Shown here piece after piece: positions 37,099-50,112 of a DNA stretch of 64,000 nt. Positions within the stretch are counted from its first letter, which is position 1; every line of letters starts with the position of its first letter. Source of the DNA: Ifrita kowaldi. Taxonomy: Eukaryota; Chordata; Aves; Passeriformes; Cinclosomatidae. A program made the translations under genes and the position numbers. Below the pieces are notes generated by a model, which was not told the DNA's origin, did no database searches, and saw only the letters and a program-made list of their open reading frames with translations. The DNA lies in the NCBI GenBank assembly GCA_013398055.1, contig VZRS01009487.1, forward strand, positions 124,001-188,000. The letters are read 5' to 3'.

Positions 37099-37230
37099 GT
37101 AAGCGATCTGCAATAAGCACTGTATTACAGCTCAGGGGCTATCATTAATTGAGTGGGTGAGATAAAAGTCCCTTCAGCTCCCTCACTAAGACGAAATGCA
37201 TTCTCCTGTCAAGAATAAAACAATAAATAC

Positions 37231-37274
37231 AAGCCACCTAATGGAGTATTATAAGCCTCCCAATGGAGTATTAT
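37231..37274. repeat. Tandem duplication, 22 bp x 2
   Basis: Two adjacent units (37231-37252 and 37253-37274) share 'aatggagtattat' and differ at two positions. Confidence 0.9.
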
Positions 37275-40200
37275 TTTCCCCTCTTTCAGCTCATCCACAC
37301 GAAAACCTAGAAAGAAGAGGCTGCATTGCAGAATTGTCCATGATTGCAGTGTCCCCATTCCTACTGGAAACTCTTGCATTTGCTGGGCTGAGGCAACCAG
37401 CTTTCCTGAGAGTATGAAATGTGTCCAACACACACACATTAATGAAGCCTAGCAGGCCCAAAGAAACCTGCAAGTAACTGTTTCCTGTCAATATACTTTG
37501 CATTGCTAGTTCAGTCTCCTGAAGAACTGAATGTTAGGAAGACTAAAGTGATGCTGGCAAGGAGAAAAGCAGACGGAAGTGCACAAATTCTGCCATGATA
37601 GCCCTTCCCACAATGAATGTCTGCCCTGAGACCATGAAGACCTTCAGTAACCAGGCTGTTCACTCGAATTTATGTCAGCTTCTGAACAGCTCACTGGAGC
37701 CACTGCAATAAAAACACCTTCCACTTTCCTGGGTTTAAAAAAGGTTGGACTTGGTCTCGTCAAATGAAAGCTGAGCTTTAATGCGCTCAAATGCAAAGCC
37801 TCCATATTATTTACATAGCTATAGTTTTCAGTAGCCTTTACAATCCATCTGTATCTTTATGAGGCTTCTAATCTTTAAAGGAACTAATTCAGTCAGAACA
37901 GAGAAATCAATAGCATTAAGTGCATCATCACATGCCTGCTCTGTTAAACAATGAGCTAAATTCCATAGTATCAGAATCTCCTCTTTAAAAGCCGAGTGTC
38001 ATGCAATCAGCTTCATGTGATCCGCCAGAACACCTGTATCCCACTACAGCAACAGGGCTGCCATTTTCAACAGTGAAATTCATACAAGTATTAGAACTCT
38101 TTCTTGACATCACATTCAGGGCTGGAACTAACTCCTAGAAGAGAAAACAAATTATCAACCATCATAGAAAATTGTAAAAGCTACTGTCCCCAAGGGAATC
38201 AAAAGAATAGTATAGGTCTGTTACTATTTTGGAAGTAGAGACAGTAATTGTCACTGACATGCACTTTTTATGTTTTGCGATGTACCTCAGTAATACTGAA
38301 ATGAAGCCGTAGGCAGAGAAAGATCTACCTTTGCTCTTCCTTCTGAGCACTTTGGTTCTACAGATCAAGGCATAACGATATTACTTGATCTGACTACCTA
38401 CAAGTGAAGAGGGAAATGCATAAAGTGATGCCTATGAATGCTGAGATGGGCAGAAAGCAGGAAGACAGGAAAAAAATCCTGTTGGCATTATTGATCCTCA
38501 CCAATGGACACAGCCAAGCCAAAGCCAGTTATTCAACTCAAGCTACTTTTTTGATTTCTTTCTCTCTCTTTTCCCTTCTGTGCAAGGTACAAATCACGTG
38601 TGTCATCATATTTCTTTTTAGAGTCTGAATTAAGAAAATAGTTATGAACTTTCTCTCTTTTTTTCAGAAATTATAGCTGTAGAAATGAAGCTGTTACACA
38701 CACAACGTTTCCTAAAAGCCACCAAAATGTCCCTTTAATATAGAAATATAGAATATATCTTTAAGATAGAATATTGTTTTGATCTAAAGAAAACACTGCT
38801 ATTACAAAAATGGTCTTTTTAATCTTTAACAGAGATTTATGCCTCCACAGTTCTATAACTTTCTGTAAAGAAACCACAATCTTCAGTCTTATTACTATCA
38901 GGGTTTCTATGGAAAATTCTTTTCTTCTTTGGAAACCAATGACAGATTAAAGATTTTATATACACCCACATGGACATAAACACATTTTTTGGTTTACTGG
39001 ATATATTCGCCTCCTCGCTGAGGGAAATATAAAAAAAGCCTGAGCGTGGAAAACTATGAGAACAGAGAAGAGGACTTACAGGTCTCGTAAACCAGGTATT
39101 ATGCTACCTGCATGTTTTCAAACACTCCTTGGCACTCCTGTCACACTTTAGGGAAATACAATCAGGTTTCCACAGGTAGAGGAGTACACAGCAGCCTGAG
39201 CTATGCTAGCTTTGAGCCCTTTGAAGATCTTCAGCTCTACATTTCATCTGTGTGGCACCACCAAAACCAGTGCTCATGTGCCTGGCTAATTGCTGGTCAT
39301 TTCCTCAAAAGCAAGCAGTATCGACACCACAGCAGATACTTGTTTGATCTTTCTCTCCAGTCACTGGGGAAGATGGAAACACACCTAATTTTCAACCTTT
39401 TTTTAAAAGAATAGGGATGAATGATAGACACGGCAGCTTGCAAGTGGATAAAGAAAAGAGGTTGCAATTTTTCACAGATAATAAAATTATGAACGACTGA
39501 GGAATACTATTTAAGTAGACAGATGCAAAAGGTTGCTTGCAACAAAGCCTGACTTTGACCAGACAATAAAATAAAAATGATAATATTAAAAAAGGAACAG
39601 CAGCAGCTACAGTAATAGGAAAGATGAAAATCAGAAATACATTGTTTTCCAGAAAGGAAATTGTGACTGAAACTGAATAAGCAGAGTAATACACATGCTT
39701 TGCTTAGTGGCCTGCTGTGTAAGACAGTGCTTGAGCAGCATGGAATTGTTAACTTAAAGAGTTGCTTTGACATTGTTCAACTGTAAGGATACAATATTTA
39801 GCATTATTCCAAATGGTAACAAAGCAATTGAAAGGAATGAGCTGAAATTAAGAATTTAAATTGCATAAGTGTTTAGAAAAATATGTGTCAATTTGAAGCA
39901 AAAAACTCCTAGTAATTGTAAAGTGTTGCTTACTGAATATATAGGCTAAACATCAATAATAGGAAATACATTTAATGGCTGGAGCCTTTAAACAACCAAA
40001 AAAAACCCCAAAAACGAATAGTGTACTAAGCATTATGCCACTTTAAGAAACAGTGGGTATAATATGCCCTCCATGAGTTTTGAATATGTCATAAAATGCT
40101 GGGAATTACACATTTAGAGTCATAAGCATTTGGCTATTGCCATTTTAATAGACAGATTACTGCTAAGAATGTTTAAAACATAAACAGTATGTATGTAATC

Positions 40201-40369
40201 AAATTAAATCTGACATTTACAGCTTTGTGTGACCTTAAGGAAATGCAGGAAAACTACCTGCAATGCACCTGAAAGCTGCTGTACCTATCAATAAATTATA
40301 AGATTGCATGAGCTTTGAGAAGAAACATTCAGAGACATTCAGAACCTGAAACAACTGGAAGACTGTACC

Positions 40370-40394
40370 AAAAAAAAAAAATATATATATATAT
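40370..40394. repeat. A-run followed by (AT)n, flanked by 7-bp direct repeats
   Basis: An A12 run passes into (AT)7. 'tgtacca' sits immediately on both sides (40364-40370 and 40394-40400). Confidence 0.88.
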
Positions 40395-43300
40395 GTACCA
40401 TATTCGGACTTTCCTTCTTATCCCTGTAAAGACTGTTGGCAATGCTCACTTATTTGCTTTAAATTAGAGAGAATAATGAACATAACACTAATAAATTACA
40501 ATACATGCAATGCTTTGGCTGTGAGTATACCATGTATAAACAAAGTGTATACAAAGCAATTTTATTTCTTCAGAGATTGTGACATTTATAAATTACTCTC
40601 TTATAAAATGAGATTAAGGTTGCTAAATGACCCGCGTAGGCACATTTTACTCCAAAATGAGATCCATAACTCATAACATGATATTGGTATATGGATATCC
40701 ATACAATACACTGATTTTTACACTCCAATGGGTTTCCAATAGCAGTGCCGGCTTCTGTCATGTTTTCTTTGTACCTTTCTTTCGTCATAGAAATATAGCA
40801 CAGCAGTAGTTCCAGAAACAGATTTCACAAAACACACAAGTGATACACAGAAACCCCTGAGGTATTGTTCCTCCTTGTCAAGCAATCAGTGTGGCTCCAC
40901 ACCACAAGTTACTTCACAGCTGTAGCTAAAAAAAAATATTTAAATATGCACACTCTGGTGTGAAGGCAAGAAGCTGAAGTCCTCAAGAAACTGTATCCAA
41001 ACCCATGTAATTTAATAAATTATTAGCTTTTGTCTGTATAAGAATGGCACTATCCCACCCAAATCAAAAGCAAAAGGCTTTGCAAAAATCATGGTATAAA
41101 TAGTTGCAAATAAATGTTGCATCACTTCTGAGCACATTACGCAGCACATATTTATCCTTCCAATACCGCTCTGTGGTAGAAAGGTGTCCTCCTTATGTTG
41201 TAGTGGGGGATGTAAGAGAGATGATTTTTTAATTCCAACCTTCCAGAAAATCTACAGAAATAAGAGGAATATACTTTGTCTCTACAGTGCCAGGTACCAT
41301 CCTTTGTGTCACATCCAGCATGATTTCTGATGTTTATATCTGAAAATTCGGTACCAACCATATGACAATCCACACTAACAATAGTGGATTGGTGGTAATT
41401 CATCTTTTTTTCTCCTTCTTTACAAGGATTTTCTGAACAGCTGGATTTACTATATTCTTCAGATGCAGAAGTTGTGGTGTTCCCAAAAATCTCTGAATTT
41501 CTTTTTGCTTGTGCACGCAGGTTGAGTCAGAGTTATCAGAAAGTAGCTTTTGATGGGCCAGTTGTGGTTCACAAAACTTCACAAATTTCAAACAACAAAA
41601 TACCCCACTCTGCAACATTGAGTATTCTAGTGTTTGACCTGTGTTTCTGTCCCACAATTCAGACAAAGGCATTTACAAAACTATGGTATGACTTATGCAG
41701 AGTTCCACTTTTTAAAATAAAATGTAAATTCTATTAGTTAACATGTTAAATAAGTATTCTGCTACTACAACATTACAGAATACTTATGTTGGGAAACACC
41801 CACAAGCTTCAAGGAGCCAGTAAATCAGCATCCCTAAAGGATACTGTAAATATTTCCTATTGCTTGAGAATGTCATGTACCAGTTGTAGCACACAGTACG
41901 TCACACTGCAATTATACATAATTAACACTGTGGACTTCTCCTATGTATTGTATTTCCAACCCTGACTTTCTCTTCCTGATTTACTTCTATGACAACGTCA
42001 TATTAGTGCTTTAAATTCCAGTCCTTGAAGCTGTAAAGGAAACATATGCAGCGATGATCCTGAGTCTAACATTTTTCAGCCTGGTCATGAACACTGCTAG
42101 ATAACTTAGTCAAGCAGCAAGTCTCTGACAAGCAGGCAAGTATTTGCCAGTGAGAATTGCCATTCTTTGGACAGCTTTATCATCAGAACTACTAACAGCT
42201 GTGCTTGAAACCAAGCTTTGGCTTCATTGCATTAAGCTTTGCTCACCACTCCTCTTTCCAACACAAGAACTGGTAATGGCATACACTGTTTAAATCCCCT
42301 TCAGTTTATCCTGTCATATTTTATTCCAACAACATAAACTGTGATATTGCAAGATACTGAGTGTTATAAAGTACTGAGTGACTTTTACTCCTATGAATGT
42401 CAGTGAGAGTTCAGTTTTTTACAAAACTGGGCTGATATTCCCTATCTCCTGTGAACAAATAATCCATGAAAACAAACAAAAAAACCTAACATGCTGCATT
42501 AAGTATATTTCCATGGCAAAGTATCAAAGTGTTCTTGCAGACATTGGCAATTTCTGTAAATATTTTGCCAACCATAAAGTGAAAGCTATTAGTAGATTAC
42601 AGACCTGCAATTCCACATGCAAATCTCCAGATCTAGTGTATTACTTGTGGTTCACAGGCTTGAAGTGTAATGCACAGGAATTTTAAGGATCTGTTATAGA
42701 CTCTAGCAGACTTTGCATGAGGTGCTGCACAGAATGAACCATCTTCAGATCTCCTGCTTTTGATGCGAAGACGCCAGCAAGTTTGAAATACCCTTTAACC
42801 TTTAGGATCTGTCCCCTTATACTTCAGCTATACTGAAGTGGACGTAGATGCAAAGGTACTGCTATCTATGCTTCCCAATACTTTCAAACGATTTAATGTA
42901 ATATTTTCAAATATATCTGATTTTCTAGTGAGCACACCATCAGTACATGGAGTGACTTAAACTGTTGCTATCTGCACCCATATTATCTAAATACTATCCT
43001 GGAAGATTTCTGCTTGTAGATACACATTGAACCTGTCTGTATGAGGCCGGATATCTTACTTATTCAAGATAAACAACTGCACTGAGAAATAAAAAGGAAA
43101 TTAGTATTTATAAAAATTTAAACACAGAAGAATACTATTATTCAAACAAGAAAAGACAGGCTTTTATATACAATTTTTGGCATTCAAGTACATTTAAGTA
43201 GTGCTTTCATTCTATTACCTGCATCATCATGTTATTCAAAAAATCAGCTATTATGGAGATGTAGCTATTTCATAGAATCTGATATATAGATGATGTTTTA

Positions 43301-44262
43301 AAGCAAGTTAAGGTAAAATACTTCTTGCACAATTTAACTGAACTTAGGAACTCTCTGTAAAGTGAAAAAGGGAGATTTCAGTGGAATTCATAAAACAAAG
43401 AGAATCTTAACACCTGAATGCCACCTGACCCCTAAACATAAATTTAAAAAGTCCCATGTTTATAAGTGCCTTATTTAAATAAAGAATTTATTTTATTTTC
43501 TTTGTGCCTGATGACCAAAACTGTCAGCATCTATTGATATGTCTACTTGTTGAATTATTTATATTGTAAGTGTAATATTATAAAAAATATGGCCCGAGGC
43601 AAAGAACGCTTTGCAACAGAACCATATTTATATTCATCTGAGAGCCAAGTGGAAAAACCACTCCTGAATATTTATTTCAAACAAAATACAGTTTAAATTA
43701 ACTCACTGGGGAATAATATCTATGCCTGATAATTAAAAAAAAAAAAAGTTCAAAGTGCACCTAGTTAGATTTGACTAACCTAATGCAGTGATAACCAATG
43801 TGTGAGAGTTTTCTACATGAAATATAGAACAAATTGTGTCCTACTGCTTCCAAGTACAAAGAATGGGATTTAAAAAAAAAAAAAGTAAGAAATAATATTC
43901 TAGCACTGTCTATTGGCAAAAATGGCCTGTCAGATCTATAACAGTCTGACAGCATTTTTGAAAACCCTGAGATTTTTCCAAGTCATGCTCAGATCCAGTT
44001 CATCTCTCAGCAGCATAGTGCCAACACCAACCACTTACTACAAGGAACAGGCTGTATTTCATTGAAATTCACATCGGACGGCTGATGTGCTCCACACTCC
44101 CAGTGGTCCCATGGCCGAAGCTGTGTGCCAGGGCACCACTGGAGAGCCCCTCCGGCTGCGTGAACACAGGGTCCTCCAGCACCTGGTGCTGCCACAGGTA
44201 GGAGATTGTGCTGCTGAGGACAACTGAGCAGCAATTGGCTGCTGGTCACTACACAGGACCAT

Positions 44263-44425
44263 GGTGCAATCTGGACTGGAAGACACCTCAGAAGGTTTCT
44301 GGTCCAACTTCCCCCACACAGCAGGGTCACCTCCAAGACCATGCCAGTTTGCTCAGGGCATTGTCCAGCTATCTTTAGAATACCTCCAAGGATGGAGCCT
44401 ACATAATCTCCAGGGGCAGCCTGTG
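44263..44425 (-). mobile_element. CR1 LINE 3' UTR and end of ORF2
   Basis: Reversed CR1 landmarks on the plus strand: 'ctcagaaggtttctggtcca', 'tttgctcagggcattgtcca', 'aatacctccaaggatggagc', 'ctccaggggcagcctgtg'. The type resembles the 18908-19061 and 58588-58722 copies. The terminal repeats are not visible at its 3' end. Confidence 0.82.
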
Positions 44426-44510
44426 AGTTCAGCACACAGTGGGTGCCTACAGTTGGCAACTGGCCTGAACTTCATTGCCCACATACACATCATGTACACT
44501 TTGAGCCCTC

Positions 44511-44524
44511 AAAAAAAAAAAAAA
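44511..44524. repeat. Poly(A) run, A14
   Basis: An uninterrupted A run between two CR1 pieces. CR1 elements do not normally end in poly(A), so it is probably a simple repeat. Confidence 0.9.
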
Positions 44525-44573
44525 CAAAAATGGATTGGCCTTGCCTTGCCCCATCCATGCTGCACCAGTCAGT

Positions 44574-44678
44574 AATCACAGAATCACAGGATTGCAGAGT
44601 GAGTTGGAAGACACTCACAAGGATCATCGAGTCCAGCTCCCAGCCCTGCACAGCACCATCCCCAAGAGTCACACCATG
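44574..44678 (-). mobile_element. CR1 LINE 3' end, second subfamily
   Basis: It starts with the reversed terminal repeat 'aatcacagaatcacagg', then 'gagttggaagacac', 'ggatcatcgagtccagctcc', 'agccctgcacagcaccatcc' and 'ccaagagtcacaccatg'. The latter blocks are the reverse complement of those ending the 51893-52362 copy ('gtgaccc ttggggatggtgctgtgcagg', 'aggagctggactcaatcctg'), so these two are the same subfamily. Only the last 105 bases are kept. Confidence 0.88.
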
Positions 44679-46212
44679 AATCACAGCATATGAAACTCAC
44701 CTCCCACTCAGATGTAGTAAATGCAGCTCTGCTGCAGCACCAGAACTGCCTTCTCACAGAAGTACCTTATTAACCGTAACTACAGGTGAAAAGGAAATCT
44801 TGAACACACTTGAGTTACACATTCACATACTGAAAAACACACCAAAACCAATATTAATCATGTCTTTGAGCCTGTCCTCTAGTGAGCAATTTTTAAAGCA
44901 GCTTCCATGGATGACTTCATGTGCACAGGTGTGATTCTTTTGGTTTCACTCTCTCAGGGACTGATTATTTTCACTGTCTCTTAGAGAGTTAAATCAGCAA
45001 GAGACAATGGCAAAGAGAATCAGGTCCTTATTTATAAAATAATCCATAAAACTTCTGTTAATATAAAACCAAACAGGGCTTTTTGTGAACTTAACTTGGC
45101 TACATAACACTGTTTCCTAATGAATAAAGCAAAAGAAATACATAATAGTATTTTCATAATGCATCTAAAATATTAGTATGCTACAAGTTTTTATACGAGT
45201 CATATAAGGGACATAAGGTTAAGGCACTAACAGAGAAATTATTTCATCTGCGGTTAAGGGTTCCAACCCACAGTCTGAAAGGTCTCTTTACTCATGTCAG
45301 CTGCATGTTACTCTAACAGTCTTGACTCCTCTCTGATTTAGACTACTTGTTCCAGATTATATAAAATCAAACTCAAAATCTTGGCACACTGCCCATCAAG
45401 ATCCCTGCATTTAAGAAAAATGCAGGCTTTTAAAACTCAAAATTAGAGCTTCAGCCTTTTTGATGACTACTTATTGTAATCCTATTCATTTGTTTTCCAG
45501 TATTGTCTCAGCTATGGAGGGATGTTGCTCTGTTCTGTGACTTTTAACCTAGCCACATAAAGAAGATATCTTTTCCAACAATTAATGCAGAAACAAAGGC
45601 AGACAAAAAGGAGAGGTTTGCCATGTAGGCTACATGCAACTGTAATTAAGCCTGGGAGTTAAAATAGGGATTTCAGTTTCTCCCTAAGGAAGACATTCTT
45701 CAAGAAAGACTCGCACAAAGGTTAGCCTTCTTTTTCTAATTGCGTGAGCAGAAAATGTTATAGAAAGACCATTTTAATTATAACTACATTCATTTCTATC
45801 AAATCTGGAATTGTACACACTTATAAATGTAAATTCAATAAGGCTCACCCTCCTTTTTCAATTCTTATGAACAGCTAATCTGAAAGCTCACCTTTTAATT
45901 GCACCTCTTGACATGTCAAACCATGTACAGGTATTGTATTCAAAGGCAGCAGTGCATAATCAAGCTGTAGAGAACCATAAAGACTACCTTCCGCCATAAA
46001 GCTCCACATATGCACAGGTGATGGCACATAGAATTGCATTAAATTCTTCATATCACCTTCCAGACTGGCTGTGAAAAGATGATGCACGTATACATGCATG
46101 TATATATGTGTGTGCATGAGGCCAGCAGCACAAAGGACTGGTGGATATTGGTCTGCCTGGAGAAATGAGGATAGTGGATTTTACTTGATTTTCCTTGCTA
46201 CAATCAAGTAGT

Positions 46213-46250
46213 ACTTACTTCTCAGCTGATGCACTTACTTCTCAGCTGGT
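46213..46250. repeat. Tandem duplication, 20-bp period
   Basis: 'acttacttctcagctg' occurs twice, 20 bases apart. Confidence 0.88.
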
Positions 46251-46754
46251 GAGGCCTGCACTTCCCTGTGGTGTCTGCACTTTCATCAGCACTCAGCTGC
46301 AGATCAGCAACTTAATCTCTACAGAAGAGTGAATAGCAGGTGACACACCTTAATGGAGCACATCTCCATACCCATTTTGATTATCAGATTTGGTTTTGGA
46401 TTACATGCATTTTCCATGCAATATCAGGTTCAAGGCCCTAATTCCTATTTTTAAAGATCTCAATGGCTGAGCATCAAGATATCTCATAGTTCAAATACTG
46501 TGAGGATTTGGCAAATAATTTCATCCTTCTGGCAGAATGGAACTTTCTACAGCAAAGTTTTTCTCAGTGAACTGCATCAATACCAGAGGTGGGGCTCACC
46601 TTCCACTTCAAATGCAAGTAACATCTATTTCAGTCTTCTCTAACAACCGATATGCCTCTTTCTGAGGAATCACAACAGTTAGTTGGGCAATACAAAATTT
46701 GTATCTTAGAAAAAATGTGACATGGCTAATATTATAATGTATAGTATATAATGT

Positions 46755-46767
46755 TATATATATATAT
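46755..46767. repeat. (TA)n run
   Basis: Short TA repeat within an AT-rich block. Confidence 0.9.
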
Positions 46768-48473
46768 GTTAAAACATTGTTATTATATTATTAATATATT
46801 TGTTTATTAAGATGTCATACTAAACATTAACAATCTTTAATGCATTTCATGTTGAAAAGAGCAACAATGAAAGAGAAGATTGTGGTCAGTCACCTTTCCC
46901 AAGTCCACAAATGCAATGCTTTGCTTAGGTACAATAACTGATAAATGTAATTTTCCCATTGGAGGAACATGGTTAATTAGCTAATGGTATTGTGTGCAAC
47001 TACAGCTTTTCTGTGTCTTGTACATGCCCATCCACACCTGCTCGTGTCCACGGAACAAAGAACTAGCAAAGCAGTTACAGATACACTCACCACCTAGATA
47101 CAGCCTAATTTTTTTACCACGCCAGTCTAAGATGACTAATCTTAATTAGACCAAATGATCACTGCCCAGCTAGAACTGCATCAAATAAGGTGTCTTGGGT
47201 AAAAACTCAGAGCAAAAGTCATTCTCTCACTGCTGGTTGCACATACTGACTGCACTGCTCCATCTAATCTCATGCCATTATAACATATTAAAGTCTCTGT
47301 TTCTCAGAGAAGGTTTACCAAGATATTTTGAATTCACCTTATTTTTACACAGTTGATTAGAAAGATTTTCTCAGTACAAAATGAAATAAATCATCCTTGC
47401 TATTCCACTTTCTTTTCATTTAATCCTCAATTCACAAAATTGGGTCATTTTCAATGGTTTTACCACATGAAACAGTAAGGAATAATAATAGCCAGCAATT
47501 AAGTCAAATTTAGCACTTATTACTCAACAAGAATTGCCTAGGAACAGAACATGTTTTCCATAAATGCATTCATTGTTCAAAATTCTTTTGAGCATGTTTT
47601 ACGCATTTGCATCCTCTCCTACAGATATTTAATGAGCTGCTCATTGCAAAAATGTATCAGAAGTTGAACACTCACAATTCAAAATTAAAGTTAATTTGAC
47701 AGAGCTTAAACTGAATGTGCCTTTTGCTGATTACACAAGCATGGCTCATCTGATCTGCAGTATATCCATTCATGAGTCTGAATTCCGTATTTACTTTTCA
47801 TTAATATTCTCCAATAATCATTAAAAACAAGTTTTTTTAACTACTTCTATGAGTAACAGTGTTCTGAACAGATTCAAGTTACCTACAGCAGGAGATAAGA
47901 GTAAAACAGCTTCACTGAGCTCTGTTCTGTCTTTGAGCACAAATCCAAGTGGCTATATACAATTGAAATCTGACTATAAAGTTCTAAAGAGGAAAAATAT
48001 GGTGGTTTTGACATGAAATTAAGATAATTCTGCTTCTCTTCTGTTTCTATAAATGAAAAATACGAGCTACTGTCTCAACATGACGCACACTTAGTGTCAA
48101 ACGTCAATGATTTCCTAGCAAATACATAAGTAATCCATTTTGTATTCATCAGCTTTGATATGCTGTCTGCCCTCAAACACCCCTTTAAAATATGTACAAA
48201 GGCTGCAGTACCAGACAGGCTTTGCTGGACCATTATCTTTTTCAACCTATAGTACAACCACTCATCTACTACAAAGTTGAGGTTTTACATCTCTCCCTTT
48301 TTAATTTCAATTATAACTTGCAAAAAAAGCCAAGATTCCCTTACAATACAAATCACTCAGGTTGAATACCCATTACGTGATCAACACAGAAAGCGAGGAG
48401 TTAGAAAAGGCACACTGTATTTATAACATCCTTTGACTGTATCCATCTTTAGTTTCCTAGCACAGAGAATCAA

Positions 48474-48521
48474 GTCTTTAAGTTAAAAATAGTTGTCAAA
48501 TCTTTGGTCTTTAAGTTAAAA
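48474..48521. repeat. Direct repeat, 15 bp, 33-bp period
   Basis: 'gtctttaagttaaaa' occurs at 48474-48488 and 48507-48521. Confidence 0.88.
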
Positions 48522-48660
48522 TTAGCACTTGAAAACATTCACACTTTGGGAATTATAGCTCGAGCAACAAATCTCACCATTTCAGTTACAACATGTGACA
48601 ACGCTCCTCTGCAACACCCAAAAAGCTGAACATAATGGGATGTTCCCTATTAGGTAGAGA

Positions 48661-48925
48661 CTCAGGAGGCGTAGCAGATCCAGGTTGGGCGTAACGTGGG
48701 CTCTGAGCCTGGAGCTGGAGCACGGTGCCACAGACGCCGTACTACACATCCAGCCTCCGTCCCACGGACTTGGGGAGCAGTGTCATGTTGAAGATGACCG
48801 TGCCACATGGCTATAAAGTAAATCTGCTTCAGGTCCTCGTGGCACATGTCCAGCCCATACGTTGTTTCAGTCACCAGCCCTCCTCCTGTCTCTCGTGCAG
48901 TTCACAACCGTGTAAAATGAGCGTG
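48661..48925. other. CpG-dense GC-rich patch, unidentified
   Basis: By hand count, 104 of 180 bases are G or C at 48661-48840, and there are 14 CpG dinucleotides between 48669 and 48922, against very few in the surrounding DNA. A minus-strand frame of 70 codons (48662-48874) crosses most of it. It is not a CR1 type I recognise. Possibilities: an exon with GC-biased composition, a fairly recent retrocopy, a fragment of an unlisted repeat, or a small regulatory island. Confidence 0.4.
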
Positions 48926-49618
48926 CAGTAGGCAGACAGATGAGATTTGGTGTTTGTGCTTTGCACAACTGCAGGAGGCCTCACACTGTGCACAGCAGCA
49001 AAGGAGTCAGCCCAGCACTCATTACTCCAGGTTGTTTACCACCTAGCCCTCACTCTCACTTATTCGCAGACTGGTGAAAATGAACAAGTTTTCTTCCTTT
49101 CAGCTGGCTGTCTAACATGGTTTAAAATTCCCAGTCTGACCATGGAACCAAGTGGAACCCTGCAACGAGACGAGTGAGGCTTTGAAGGTCTGTCTTCCAG
49201 CCACTGTTTGGCACAAACCAAAGCACTGTATTGACCGAATCTCTGCACACTTTGTTGGCTTACACAGCCATTCATCAGAACTTACTACAGGTAATAATAC
49301 TGGATAACTAAGATTTGTTCTTGTCTTGAAATAAACAAGAGCATATGTGAGAATACAACAGAAAAATGAACTACACTGTATCTCTCTTCTAAAAGCAATA
49401 AACTTGTGCATTAGATTTTTAATATCAATAGCCTGATATCTAGAAGGGGTAATTAGGTATTTTGTAAAAAATCCAAATAAATAAGGGATCAAATTAATAA
49501 AGATATAACTACCTCTTCAGCACTTAAATATCACAGTAATGGGGAAATACTCTAAAATGCTTTATTGCCTCCCATTTTCTTTCAAGTTGCAAATTTTATC
49601 AAATTATACAGGGGTGTG

Positions 49619-49631
49619 TATATATATATAT
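49619..49631. repeat. (TA)n run
   Basis: Short TA repeat after 'ggggtgtg'. Confidence 0.9.
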
Positions 49632-50095
49632 CTATAGTATTGCCAGCCTCACAAGATTATAACCCACAAGCAAAATTAATATTATTACGAATATTATTTC
49701 CAAACTGTTCTTACCCCTTTCCTCATCTCACCTTTTTCCCTCTGGGATCTGATTACATGCAAATGGGGAAACCCAGAGATTCTGGGCACCTGCTACACTT
49801 TCTGCTTTGCTTCTCTTTGTCTCACTTCACCCTGTCTAATGGGAAAGGATGGGTGAGGAGATGCCACAGGCTTCTTGTTTAGTCACGCAGGTTGTCACTC
49901 CTGGGACAGCAGAAACCAGTGCAGGCTATGCAACACCTGCCTCAACTGGAAGCATCCTGCATGCCAGTCCAAAGCCATCTTCCACTTTCCTGCACTGGCA
50001 GCCATCCCACCCTCTGCAGCCAGCACTGAAGCAGAACTGCTGAGCTGTCAGCAACTTCTCACAAGAGGCCAATTTTTACGCCGCATAATTGTAGC

Positions 50096-50112
50096 AAAAA
50101 AAAAAAAAAAAA
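50096..50112. repeat. Poly(A) run, A17
   Basis: It follows a GC-richer block of about 240 bases, but no AATAAA precedes it and I could not identify flanking target-site duplications. Confidence 0.92.

Larger units (their letters stand above)
37149..44262. other. AT-rich non-coding stretch
   Basis: No gene recognised. It contains a 22-bp tandem duplication, an A/AT run at 40370-40394 and A-runs at about 43736-43747 and 43871-43884. Near 44050-44250 a GC-richer block with several CpG abuts a CR1. A minus-strand frame across it (44007-44459) runs into CR1 3' UTR and is probably not coding. Confidence 0.5.
44679..48660. other. AT-rich non-coding stretch
   Basis: No gene recognised. Open frames reach at most 80 codons. 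A strongly AT-rich core lies at about 46730-46800. Confidence 0.5.

Noticed and set aside
44007..44459. 150-codon minus-strand open frame
   Set aside because: Its first half is CR1 3' UTR in sense orientation, which is non-coding; the rest shows no recognisable protein.
48841..48874. Minus-strand peptide YGLDMC resembling part of ribosomal protein S29 (YGLNMC)
   Set aside because: The similarity stops after a few residues, the neighbouring zinc-binding cysteines are absent and the nucleotide match is poor.
49849..50112. GC-richer block ending in A17 as a processed retrocopy
   Set aside because: No polyadenylation signal precedes the run, no target-site duplication was found and no parent protein is recognisable.
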